DNA of 33,978 nucleotides from Methylomicrobium sp035916875 (GTDB taxonomy: Bacteria; Pseudomonadota; Gammaproteobacteria; Methylococcales; Methylomonadaceae), in contig NZ_JAXUHN010000040.1 of NCBI RefSeq assembly GCF_035916875.1, positions 1 through 33,978 on the forward strand. The letters are read 5' to 3'. The position numbers and the translations under genes were made by a program. The notes under the pieces were generated by a model, which did no database searches, was not told the origin of the DNA, and saw nothing but the letters and a program-made list of their open reading frames with translations. This document shows positions 8,322-17,710 of the stretch, in pieces. Each line of letters begins with the position of its first letter. Positions within the stretch are counted from its first letter, which is position 1.

Positions 8322-9257
8322 TTAAGGCAAATTGTCGATTTCTGCGCTGTCTTTTTTTATTGTGATCAGATCTCTACTCGATACGCCCAACCACAGTAAG
8401 ATAGGGCTTGCGACCAGGACGGACGAGTAAATACCAAACACGATACCGATAGTCAACGCCAGCGCAAAATTATGCAGCGCTTCGCCGCCGAAGAAAAACA
8501 TCGCCAACACCATCAACTGCGTCATCAAGTGCGTAATCACGGTGCGCGACATCGTTGTGGTGATGGCGTTATCGATCATGTCGGGAACGCTCGCATTGCG
8601 CATCTTATGGAAATTTTCCCGTACCCGATCGAATACCACGACCGATTCGTTAACCGAATAGCCCAATATCGCCAATACGCCGGCCAGCACCGGCAGCGTG
8701 AATTCCCATTGAAAAAACGCGAACATGCCGAGAATAATCACGATATCGTGCATGTTGGCGATGATGGCCGCCAACGCGAAACGCCACTCGAAGCGGACGG
8801 CTAAATAACCCATAATTCCCGCTACGACTAACATCAGCGCCAATCCACCGCTTTCGAACAATTCCTGGCCGACTTGCGGCCCGACAAACTCGACGCTGCG
8901 TAACACGACACCGGCATCTTGCTCCTTCAATTTTGCCAACACCATCTCGCTCAACCTGGCGTTGTTGGTTTCGGGCTTCATGGGCAAACGGATCAGTACA
9001 TCTTTCACGCTACCGATATTCTGCACTGAAGATTCGGTTAGCTTCTGCTCTTCCAGAATATGTCGCACGGTTTCGAGGTTGGCCGGCTGATCGTAACGGA
9101 CTTCGATTTGGATGCCTCCGGTAAAGTCCAATCCAAAATTAAGCCCTTTAAAGCCTAATGCGAGTATCGCCAAAATAAAGGTCACCAGCGAAATGGTCGT
9201 AGTCACACGACCATAGCGCATAAACGGGATGTCGCGTTTAATTTTAAAAAATTCCAT
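8322..9257 (-). CDS. secF: Protein translocase subunit SecF
   Basis: The product is 311 residues from the ATG at 9257 (MEFFKIKRDIPFMRYGRV), which has GAGG five bases upstream. A longer frame to 9317 would run into the end of secD and is rejected. SecF with SecD forms the proton-driven membrane motor that pulls exported proteins through SecYEG. Visible features are the first membrane segment at about residues 20-38, the conserved LDFTGG after it, a periplasmic loop of about 100 residues, and five further membrane segments including the motif YSVNESVVVFDRVREN. It follows secD by 13 bases, so the two are in one operon. Confidence 0.97.
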   Translation of the reverse strand: MEFFKIKRDIPFMRYGRVTTTISLVTFILAILALGFKGLNFGLDFTGGIQIEVRYDQPANLETVRHILEEQKLTESSVQNIGSVKDVLIRLPMKPETNNARLSEMVLAKLKEQDAGVVLRSVEFVGPQVGQELFESGGLALMLVVAGIMGYLAVRFEWRFALAAIIANMHDIVIILGMFAFFQWEFTLPVLAGVLAILGYSVNESVVVFDRVRENFHKMRNASVPDMIDNAITTTMSRTVITHLMTQLMVLAMFFFGGEALHNFALALTIGIVFGIYSSVLVASPILLWLGVSSRDLITIKKDSAEIDNLP

Positions 9258-9270
9258 TGAGTCCTCGAAT

Positions 9271-11121
9271 TTAGATAGCCAATTTATCCAGTTTATGCCG
9301 CCAACCGTACACGCCATTGGCCAACGCTCTCGACACCAGAACCGCGCTGAACATGGAGGTTAAAATTCCGATACACAGCACCAGCGCAAAACCGCGAATG
9401 GGGCCCGAGCCCAGCATGAACAACGCGACTCCGGCAATCAAGGTGGTGATATTGGAATCTAAAATGGTCGCAAACGCTCGTTCATAACCGGCATAAATGG
9501 CGGCATTCGGGGTCATACCGACTCTAAGCTCCTCGCGAATTCGCTCGTTGATCAGCACATTGGCGTCAATGGCCATGCCCACGGTCAGTGCAATGCCCGC
9601 CATGCCCGGCAGCGTTAACGTGGCTTGCAGCAAAGACAACACCGCAACCAGCAGCAACACGTTCATGCCCAAGGCGACGACGGAAAAAACACCGAATAAA
9701 CGGTAATAGGCAATCATGAAAAGCGTGATCGCTATGAAGCCGTAGACATTGGAATTGATACCCTTGGCGATATTTTCTTGGCCCAGGCTGGGACCGACCG
9801 TACGCTCTTCGACGATGTCGACCGGCGCGACCAAGGATCCCGCTCTGAGCAGCAATGCCAGATTGCGCGCCTCACCCGGACCGTCGAGACCGGTGGTCTG
9901 GAAGCGCTTGCTGAACACGCCCTGGATCGTCGCGACACTGATCACTTTTTCGACTTTTTGTTTGGTCCGGACTTTTTGGCCGTCAACCACCTTGGTATCG
10001 ACCTTATATTCGATGAACACGACCGCCATCGGCTTGCCGACACTCTCCTGGGTCACCTTGCCCATTTTCGAAGCACCAGCGCCGTTCAGGGTAATGAACA
10101 CCGCCGGGCGGCCGTCCTGATCCATGCCGGAAGACGCATCGACGATCTGGTCGCCGGTCACGATGATGCGGCGGTCGAGCAGGATCGGATTGCCGTTCTT
10201 CTCGTAATACAGGCGGCTGCCGGCCGGCACATGGCCTTCGACCGCGTTTTGCACGTCATGCTCGGTGTCAACCAGGCGGTATTCCAAGGTCGCGGTAGTG
10301 CCGAGAATTTCTTTCGCACGGGCGGTATCCTGGACGCCGGGCAACTGCACGACGATCCGGTTATCACCCTGCTGCTGGATCACCGGCTCCGCCACACCCA
10401 ATTCGTTGACCCGGTTGCGCAAGGTCGTGATATTCTGGCCGACCGCGTTCTTTTTGATTTCGCGGACTTCCTTCTCCGACATTGCGAGCAAAATTTCATC
10501 CTGCGCCGGGGTATCCTGGATATTGAGCCCCGGAAAATCGCGCGCCAGCAACCCGACCGCCGCGGCACGATCGTCCACCGAGTTCAATTTGACCTTGATT
10601 AGGGAGCCTTCCTTGCTGACCGACTGGTAGCGGATCTTCGCCGTTCTGAACGCCTGACGCACATCGTCGTTATAACGATCTTCGGCCTGCTTGACCGCCG
10701 CATCCATATCGACTTCCATCAGAAAGTGCACGCCCCCGCGCAGGTCGAGGCCGAGATACATCGCCTTCGCGCCCAACGCATCCAGCCAGGCCGGCGTCGC
10801 AGGCGCCAAGTTCAGCGCGACCGTATAATTGTCGCCCATCTGATCCCGAAGCAAATCAGCGACCTTGATCTGATCATCGGTATTGTTGAACCGTGCCAAC
10901 ACCCGGTCGTTCTTGTATTCAAAGGCCTTGATGGAAACACCGGCCGCCTTGATCGCTGCTTCGATTTTATTGGCTTGCCCCAGATCCATGGCTGCCGAAT
11001 GCGTCGGAGACACCTGCACGGAAGGATCGTCCCCATACAGATTCGGCAGCGCATAGACCGCCGAAACGACGAAAACGGCCAGAATTAAGATATTTTTCCA
11101 GAGCGGGAATTGGTTTTGCAT
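9271..11121 (-). CDS. secD: Protein translocase subunit SecD
   Basis: This 616-residue protein is full length for the gammaproteobacterial SecD. Membrane segment 1 is at about residues 10-28, followed by a large periplasmic P1 region with the conserved LGLDLRGGVHFLMEVD. Segments 2-6 lie in the last 170 residues and include GMAIDANVLINERIREE, the conserved charged element involved in proton movement. With SecF it uses the proton gradient to complete protein export. It is located between yajC and secF, as in E. coli. Confidence 0.98.
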   Translation of the reverse strand: MQNQFPLWKNILILAVFVVSAVYALPNLYGDDPSVQVSPTHSAAMDLGQANKIEAAIKAAGVSIKAFEYKNDRVLARFNNTDDQIKVADLLRDQMGDNYTVALNLAPATPAWLDALGAKAMYLGLDLRGGVHFLMEVDMDAAVKQAEDRYNDDVRQAFRTAKIRYQSVSKEGSLIKVKLNSVDDRAAAVGLLARDFPGLNIQDTPAQDEILLAMSEKEVREIKKNAVGQNITTLRNRVNELGVAEPVIQQQGDNRIVVQLPGVQDTARAKEILGTTATLEYRLVDTEHDVQNAVEGHVPAGSRLYYEKNGNPILLDRRIIVTGDQIVDASSGMDQDGRPAVFITLNGAGASKMGKVTQESVGKPMAVVFIEYKVDTKVVDGQKVRTKQKVEKVISVATIQGVFSKRFQTTGLDGPGEARNLALLLRAGSLVAPVDIVEERTVGPSLGQENIAKGINSNVYGFIAITLFMIAYYRLFGVFSVVALGMNVLLLVAVLSLLQATLTLPGMAGIALTVGMAIDANVLINERIREELRVGMTPNAAIYAGYERAFATILDSNITTLIAGVALFMLGSGPIRGFALVLCIGILTSMFSAVLVSRALANGVYGWRHKLDKLAI

Positions 11122-11191
11122 GCTACATCATTCCAGTTATTGAATCGTCTCTCGCCACCTGAGAGAACCCAACGCGTCAGGACGCGCCCGA

Positions 11192-11545
11192 TCAGACCTT
11201 GTTGGTAGAAATCTTTTTGTTCACGGCCTTGTAGGTACCCTTCGGCATGAAGTTTTCGACGCTTTGACGTTGCACCTGCAGGAACATATTCTCGGAGACT
11301 TCGATTTTGACAAAATTGTCGTCCAGATCGACAACCTTGCCCAAAATGCCGCCCGAGGTTACCACTTCGGCGCCCTTCTGTATTTTGGCGAGCATTTCTT
11401 TCTTTTCCTTGGCCCGTTTCGATTGCGGTCGCAGAAACATGAAATAGAAAAATACCAGGATGGCCAATGGAAACAGCATACCTTCCATGCCGGGCGCTTG
11501 CGCGGCCGGAGCGGCGGCCATCGCGTCGGAAATAAAGAAACTCAT
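11192..11545 (-). CDS. yajC: Preprotein translocase subunit YajC
   Basis: This 117-residue protein has one membrane segment at about residues 21-39 (MLFPLAILVFFYFMFLRPQ) followed by a basic stretch (SKRAKEKKEMLAKIQKG) and the soluble domain with GAEVVTSGGILGKVV, the family signature. YajC associates with SecDF at the Sec translocon. The alanine-rich N-terminus before the membrane segment is common in the family. The ATG is preceded by GAGG six bases upstream. It sits about 40 bases after tgt and about 70 bases before secD. Confidence 0.97.
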   Translation of the reverse strand: MSFFISDAMAAAPAAQAPGMEGMLFPLAILVFFYFMFLRPQSKRAKEKKEMLAKIQKGAEVVTSGGILGKVVDLDDNFVKIEVSENMFLQVQRQSVENFMPKGTYKAVNKKISTNKV

Positions 11546-11586
11546 GATTTGCCTCGGGATTTATTAATTAATGCTAAATCGTCGTA

Positions 11587-12702
11587 TTATGCCATAACCG
11601 GCGCCGTTTTACCTCGTTGCCGGTAAAATTCGCCGACAAAATGGCCCAGTTCCTGCTTTTCGATCGCCTCGCGCAACTCGCGCATCAGACTCAGATAATA
11701 ATAAAGATTGTGAATCGTATTGAGGCGGGAACCCAACATTTCACCACATTTGTCCAGATGGCGCAGATATGAGCGGGAGTAATTCCGGCAGGTATAACAA
11801 CCGCAACCCTCATCGAGCGGCCGGGTATCCGCCTGATATTGGCTATTTCTGATCTTGATTACGCCGAAACGGGTAAACAGATGGCCATTGCGCGCATTAC
11901 GGGTCGGCATTACGCAATCGAACATGTCGATGCCGCGGCGAACCGCTTCGACCAGATCCTCCGGCGTACCAACACCCATCAAATAGCGCGGCTTGTCTGC
12001 CGGCATCTGCGGGGACAGGAAATTCAAGGTCGCCAGCATTTCCTCCTTCGGCTCGCCGACCGATAGTCCGCCGATCGCATAGCCGTCAAACCCGATACCG
12101 ACCAGGCCGGCGAGCGATTCGATGCGCAAATGCTCGTACATGCCGCCCTGTACAATGCCGAACAATGCCGACGGATTGTCGCCGTGCGCTTTTTTGCTGC
12201 GTTCGGCCCATCGTAGCGACAGCCGCATCGAGTCGGCCGCCTGCTGCACGGTCGCGGGATACGGCGTGCATTCATCGAAAATCATCACAATGTCCGACCC
12301 CAAATCCATCTGCACCCGCATCGACTCCTCCGGCCCCATGAAAATCTTGCCGCCATCGACCGGTGACCGGAACGTCACGCCCTGCTCGGTAATCTTGCGC
12401 AGCGCACCGAGACTAAACACCTGAAAACCGCCGGAATCGGTCAGGATCGGTTTGTCCCAACGCATGAATTCATGCAGGCTGCCATGCTTCTTTATCACCT
12501 CCATCCCGGGCCTCAGCATCAGATGGAAGGTATTGCCGAGAATGATCTGCGCCCCCAGGTCGGTCAAATCTCCCGGCGTCAACGACTTGACCGCGCCATA
12601 GGTGCCGACCGGCATAAAAATCGGCGTTTCGACCACGCCGCGCTGAAACGTCAATCGGCCGCGGCGAGCCGCTCCGTCGGTGCTGAGTAATTTGAATTCC
12701 AT
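11587..12702 (-). CDS. tgt: tRNA-guanine transglycosylase (Tgt)
   Basis: This 371-residue enzyme exchanges the wobble guanine of GUN-anticodon tRNAs for preQ1 on the way to queuosine. The catalytic aspartates are D89 in LTDSGGFQVFSLG and D262 in FDCVMPTRNARNG. The zinc ligands C300, C302, C305 and H331 are all present (GCGCYTCRNYS and NTIHN). Length is normal. It is the first gene of the tgt-yajC-secD-secF operon, with a -10-like box upstream at 12760-12765. Confidence 0.98.
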   Translation of the reverse strand: MEFKLLSTDGAARRGRLTFQRGVVETPIFMPVGTYGAVKSLTPGDLTDLGAQIILGNTFHLMLRPGMEVIKKHGSLHEFMRWDKPILTDSGGFQVFSLGALRKITEQGVTFRSPVDGGKIFMGPEESMRVQMDLGSDIVMIFDECTPYPATVQQAADSMRLSLRWAERSKKAHGDNPSALFGIVQGGMYEHLRIESLAGLVGIGFDGYAIGGLSVGEPKEEMLATLNFLSPQMPADKPRYLMGVGTPEDLVEAVRRGIDMFDCVMPTRNARNGHLFTRFGVIKIRNSQYQADTRPLDEGCGCYTCRNYSRSYLRHLDKCGEMLGSRLNTIHNLYYYLSLMRELREAIEKQELGHFVGEFYRQRGKTAPVMA

Positions 12703-12759
12703 GAAAAGTAATGACTGCGAATGGGTGCGGGAAGTCCCCGAAGCAAATAAAAACCCGTC

Positions 12760-12765
12760 AGTATA
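12760..12765 (-). promoter_or_regulatory. Possible -10 box for tgt
   Basis: Read on the minus strand these bases are TATACT, one mismatch from TATAAT, about 58 bases before the tgt start. The -35 element is poorly defined, so the call rests on position and the -10 match alone. Confidence 0.35.
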
Positions 12766-12872
12766 ATCGGAATTCGCTCATTACTTAATGCTGATTTGTC
12801 ATTTTTCGCGATACCTCCGCGAGCCTGGAGATAGCAGGCGCCTCGGCTCGCCCGTCGACAAAGTGTAACGCA

Positions 12873-13931
12873 CTATGAATCTTGGCTCCCCGCGCCTGGC
12901 TTCCGGCCGAACATCGCCTGCTCTGCCGGACTTTTGTCCGTCGACTGAGTCGTTTGCCGCTCCTTGCGTTGCGCATCATCCTGACTTGCCAGCGAGCTAC
13001 GCAATTCTAGCAAATTTTTCAACGCGTTATACCAAAACGGCGCACCCAGGCTCAATAACATTACCGTAAACGCGATACCCAAAGGACTCACCGAAACCCA
13101 ATTGCTTCGCCAATCCTCAAAAGACTTCGGAACATTGACGATACCAAGCTGCAAAAGTTGTTTTATGTCTTCCTTGTTCTGCCCGGAAAGTTGGTACAGT
13201 GTTTCCGGCGTTGTTTCTACCTTCTCACCCATCTCCACCGCTTTTTGAACGAGCGAACTTCTAAGCTCGGTATCGATCGACAAGCGGTTGATCAACTGTA
13301 TCGTATCCAGTTGAATCGCACAGGCAACGACCAGAGAGCACGCCACGGTGATAATTCGCGTGGATAGCGTAAAGCGCTCGCCGATGCGATCGATCGATTG
13401 GTCGAACCAGGCGTTGATCTTCGCGACAAATTGACCCTTTGCCGCCTCCAATAGCGCCATGCTTTGCCGAATATTGCTGGCCAGTTCGGGTTTATCGATT
13501 TCCAGTTCCAGGGCCAGCAGGCGAGCATTCTCCAATACCGCTTTCGGATCGGTCACGCCATTTTTCTCGAGCGAGGCCATCAATATTGCCCGCGTTTCAT
13601 CACCCAGACGCTCGGCGATTTCCCGAGGTATATTCCCGGACGCTAAATCCATCAACAATTTGGTGAATTCCTCACGGTGTATCGTGGAACCGTAACGTCC
13701 CATCCCGTCACGGATCATCGGATGCATCAAAATAGTTCCGGCGATACGGCGAGCGGCTTCTTCCTCGACTTCAGGGTCGATCTGCTGAAGCAGACGCGCC
13801 AAACCGTACAATAAATGCCGCCCGCGGCTGTTCAGTACGCCGGTCACGAATTGCGCCAACACGGTCACCGCCATGCTGGTGAGTAACATGACTTCTGAAA
13901 GGCCGAGTAAAATATCGATCGATACCAACAT
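12873..13931 (-). CDS. Conserved-type membrane protein of unknown function
   Basis: I do not recognise a named family for this 352-residue protein. Hydrophobic segments lie at about residues 5-30 (near the start), about 195-215 (TVACSLVVACAIQLDTIQLI) and about 280-300 (LGIAFTVMLLSLGAPFWYN). The last segment, ending LGAPFWYNALKNLLELR, resembles the C-terminal element of widespread uncharacterised bacterial membrane proteins. Between segments 1 and 2 is a long charged, probably helical region of about 165 residues; between 2 and 3 is an approximately 65-residue loop. The tail after residue 305 is hydrophilic (KERQTTQSTDKSPAEQ). The start is well supported by AAGGAG five to eight bases before the ATG. 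It is transcribed apart from tgt (about 170 bases) and divergently from cysQ. Confidence 0.85.
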   Translation of the reverse strand: MLVSIDILLGLSEVMLLTSMAVTVLAQFVTGVLNSRGRHLLYGLARLLQQIDPEVEEEAARRIAGTILMHPMIRDGMGRYGSTIHREEFTKLLMDLASGNIPREIAERLGDETRAILMASLEKNGVTDPKAVLENARLLALELEIDKPELASNIRQSMALLEAAKGQFVAKINAWFDQSIDRIGERFTLSTRIITVACSLVVACAIQLDTIQLINRLSIDTELRSSLVQKAVEMGEKVETTPETLYQLSGQNKEDIKQLLQLGIVNVPKSFEDWRSNWVSVSPLGIAFTVMLLSLGAPFWYNALKNLLELRSSLASQDDAQRKERQTTQSTDKSPAEQAMFGRKPGAGSQDS

Positions 13932-14257
13932 AGATACTCTCCTTGGATTTTACGATTGCGAGCAACTCAATTGCGCGAATGAAGAGAGCCTCTTTATCGC
14001 TAGCATACATTCTTAGCTGCCGTTGAAAATCTAAACACCCTAGAAATGACCTGTCAAGATTTTCATTTATTTTTTTGGAAAAATGACTTTTTTGAAAAGA
14101 ATATGCAATAATCGCAGACTTTTTAAATATGTAGGATGGACGCGCGTTACGCTTCCTTCCTTGTAAAATTTAATGCATTTTTTCCGTAACGGCAATCACG
14201 CCAGCCATTGCTGCCTCACCCATCAACGCTATTCAACGCCCAAAGATTCCATACTCA
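13932..14257. other. 326-bp divergent intergenic region between the membrane protein gene and cysQ
   Basis: The region is AT-rich at 14041-14130 and must hold the control signals for both divergent units, including the 15-gene glycan locus. Several TTG-type -35 and TA-rich -10 look-alikes occur, but none forms a convincing pair. At 14132-14150 the sequence GTAGGATGGACGCGCGTTA resembles one half of a dispersed gammaproteobacterial intergenic repeat (GTAGGATGGG type) but its second half is missing. No open frame with a recognisable product was seen. Confidence 0.5.
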
Positions 14258-15057
<800 letters not shown>

Positions 15058-15061
<4 letters not shown>

Positions 15062-15678
15062 AGAAATCTCAATCACCGCAAGCCTCAACCAACGTGGTCT
15101 GGCATCACGCCACCGTTACCCGGGCCCGGCGCGAACAACTGAACGGCCACCGCGGCGCCATCATCTGGTTTACCGGCCTGTCAGGCTCCGGGAAATCGAC
15201 GCTCGCCCATGCGGTTGAAGAAAAGTTACATCAGTTGGGCTGCCGAACCTTTGTCCTCGATGGCGACAATGTCCGTCACGGCCTATGCGGCGATCTGGGA
15301 TTTTCCACGAAAGACAGAGAAGAAAATATTCGCCGTGTAGGCGAAGTTGCGAAGTTGTTCATGGAAGCGGGCATCATCGTATTGACCGCCTTTATCTCTC
15401 CATTTCGGGCAGACCGAGAACGTGTGCGCGGGATGGTTGAGCACGGCGATTTCATCGAAATTTACTGCAACAGCAGCCTCGAAATTTGTGAATCACGGGA
15501 TACCAAGGAACTTTACAAAAAAGCGCGAGGCGGTCTAATTCCTGAGTTTACCGGAATCTCCTCTCCCTATGAAGCACCGATCAGCGCTGATCTTACGGTT
15601 GATACCGGCACGCTGGAACTTGACTTTTGCATTAAGAAAATCATGAAATTACTAGCGGCGCACCGAATCATCGATTGA
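15058..15678 (+). CDS. cysC: Adenylyl-sulfate kinase (APS kinase) CysC
   Basis: This 206-residue enzyme phosphorylates APS to PAPS, the universal sulfate donor. The P-loop GLSGSGKST is at residues 40-48, FVLDGDNVRHGL at about 65-76 is the APS-binding signature, and S114 in AFISPFRADR is the conserved serine equivalent to that of other CysC proteins. It is full length. It overlaps the 3' end of cysQ by four bases, so the two are translationally coupled. No ATP sulfurylase gene (cysDN or sat) accompanies it, so APS must come from elsewhere in the genome. Confidence 0.97.
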
Positions 15679-15727
15679 CAGCCAGATTGCAGTATTCTAG
15701 TTACAAAATTTAACATAGATTAAACAG

Positions 15728-17698
15728 ATGAGCTCGAGAAACTACCGGCCAGACATCGACGGCTTACGCGCAGTCGCTATATTGCCTGTCATTTTGTATC
15801 ATCTTGATTTTTCGGTATTCAGCGGCGGCTATGTCGGGGTCGACGTCTTCTTCGTGATTTCCGGTTTTTTAATCACGTCGATCATTTACCGGGAAATACA
15901 AGCCGGACGTTTTTCTTTCATCGCTTTTTATGAACGAAGAGTCCGGCGTATATTTCCCGCCCTGTTTGCGGTGTTAACGCTGACTTCGGCGGTGGCGTCT
16001 GTTGTGTTGCTGCCTAACGATCTTAAGTCGTACTTTCAGAGCGTGGTGGCGACGACCGTATTTGGTTCAAACCTGCTATTCTGGAAGACGGCGGGCTATT
16101 TTGCTTGGCCGGCTGAAATGAAGCCTCTGCTGCATACTTGGTCATTGTCGATAGAGGAACAGTTCTATATTTTTTACCCCCTGTTGCTGTTATCGATCGT
16201 GCGGTTTATTCCCAGATTTATCTCAGTGATTCTGGCCGTAATCGCATTGCTTTCTCTGACAGCCAGCATATATTTTCTTCATGGTGAATCGCCATCGGTT
16301 TTTTACTTGCTGCATTACAGAGCTTGGGAATTATTATTAGGCGCGCTTCTGGCGCTCGATTTTTTACCCGAGCCGAAATCGAAGCTGTTACGGGAGGGCC
16401 TATCTTTACTGGGTTTGAGCCTGATCGGTTACGGTGTATTCCAGTTTTCCGATCAAACCGCCTTTCCCGGCGCCAACGCCTTGTATCCCTGCCTGGGTGG
16501 GGCGCTGATCATTCATGCGGGTAAAGGCGAACGTTCTCTCACAGGCAAACTGCTGGGTCTCAGACCGGTGATCCTGGTCGGCTTAATCTCGTATTCGCTG
16601 TATTTATGGCACTGGCCGCTGATCGTATTTGCAAAATATATCGCTGTCCGGCCACTGGGTATCGGTGAAAAGTTCGGTTTACTGATTGCGACGTTTGGGA
16701 TGGCAATTTTATCCTGGCGATACGTAGAAAGACCATTCAGAGGCAAAAGCGGTTTTTTTTCGACGAAGATACTTTTTGCCGTCGCGGCGCTGGCGATGGT
16801 CGGTACTGTTTCGGTCGGTTTGGCGGGGCACTTCAACAAGGGCTTTCCCGGCAGGATGCCTTCTGAAGTGGTCATGCTGGCGGATGCGACATACAAAACC
16901 GGGCCTTTGGGCAGAGATTGCATCGATCTTCCGCGGAAAATGATCGATACCGGAAAAACTTGTAAAATTGGCGATAATTCGCATGACTTGCCGACTTTTA
17001 TCGTCTGGGGCGATTCCCATGCCAGCGCGATGGCCGAGGCTATACACATAGCCGCCTCCCGGACCGGTCGGTCGGGCTTGCTGTATGCGCATTCAAGTTG
17101 TCCGCCTGTACTGGGGGTCGAACGGTATGAATCGATGGAGCAGGGCTGCCGCGAGTTTAACAATGCGACCAAGGCCTGGCTGGAAAAAAATAAAAACATT
17201 CGCACAGTATATCTTGTAGCCAGATGGGCGATCTCAGCCCTTGGTACTCGCTACGGTTCCGAATTCGGCCGTCCTGTCATTTTATCTCCGGATGGAATCA
17301 AGGGTAACACAGCCGTGCTCAAGGCAGGACTGGAACGCACACTGCACTTTTTGAATGAAAGAGGCATCGATGTAATTTTTGTCAATCAGGTTCCCGAAAT
17401 CGGCTGGAATGTGCCATCGATATTGGCGAGAGAACGCCTGTTTGACCATGCTAACGCAAGAGTTGGACCCACGATTGGGGAATACCGCCAACGTCAAGGC
17501 GCCGTTACCCAAATCGTCAATGCGCTGTCATCTCAGTACCGGTTCAATATTTTTGATGTGTCCAGCATCCTGTGTCCCAACACCGTCTGCCTGATTGAAA
17601 AAGACGGTCATTCCTTGTACAAGGATGACGATCATATCAGTATTTATGGCGCGGCATTGTTGGCCCCGGCATTGGAAGTAACTTTACCCCCTGTGTAG
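15728..17698 (+). CDS. Membrane O-acyltransferase, acyltransferase-3 / SGNH two-domain (OafA type)
   Basis: This 656-residue protein has an N-terminal acyltransferase-3 domain (about 1-365). It begins with the family signature YRPDIDGLRAVAILPVILYH, whose histidine (H25) is the conserved catalytic one, followed by FFVISGFLIT and FYERRVRRIFPA; about ten membrane segments are evident. A periplasmic SGNH/GDSL-like domain follows, with the GDSH block at 428-431 (S430) and a C-terminal DDDHISIYGA that supplies the Asp-His of the triad. Such proteins move acetyl groups across the membrane onto O-antigen or other glycans, and its place in the glycan locus agrees. The acyl group and acceptor cannot be read from sequence. 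The start lacks a strong ribosome-binding site. Confidence 0.93.
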   Translation: MSSRNYRPDIDGLRAVAILPVILYHLDFSVFSGGYVGVDVFFVISGFLITSIIYREIQAGRFSFIAFYERRVRRIFPALFAVLTLTSAVASVVLLPNDLKSYFQSVVATTVFGSNLLFWKTAGYFAWPAEMKPLLHTWSLSIEEQFYIFYPLLLLSIVRFIPRFISVILAVIALLSLTASIYFLHGESPSVFYLLHYRAWELLLGALLALDFLPEPKSKLLREGLSLLGLSLIGYGVFQFSDQTAFPGANALYPCLGGALIIHAGKGERSLTGKLLGLRPVILVGLISYSLYLWHWPLIVFAKYIAVRPLGIGEKFGLLIATFGMAILSWRYVERPFRGKSGFFSTKILFAVAALAMVGTVSVGLAGHFNKGFPGRMPSEVVMLADATYKTGPLGRDCIDLPRKMIDTGKTCKIGDNSHDLPTFIVWGDSHASAMAEAIHIAASRTGRSGLLYAHSSCPPVLGVERYESMEQGCREFNNATKAWLEKNKNIRTVYLVARWAISALGTRYGSEFGRPVILSPDGIKGNTAVLKAGLERTLHFLNERGIDVIFVNQVPEIGWNVPSILARERLFDHANARVGPTIGEYRQRQGAVTQIVNALSSQYRFNIFDVSSILCPNTVCLIEKDGHSLYKDDDHISIYGAALLAPALEVTLPPV

Positions 17699-17710
17699 CC
17701 TGTAGCTAGC

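Noticed and set aside
9258..9317. Upstream extension of secF
   Set aside because: It would run into the 3' end of secD and lacks the family start; the ATG at 9257 has a good ribosome-binding site.
9778..10602. Plus-strand open frame opposite secD
   Set aside because: Shadow of secD; histidine/arginine/aspartate-rich composition typical of antisense frames.
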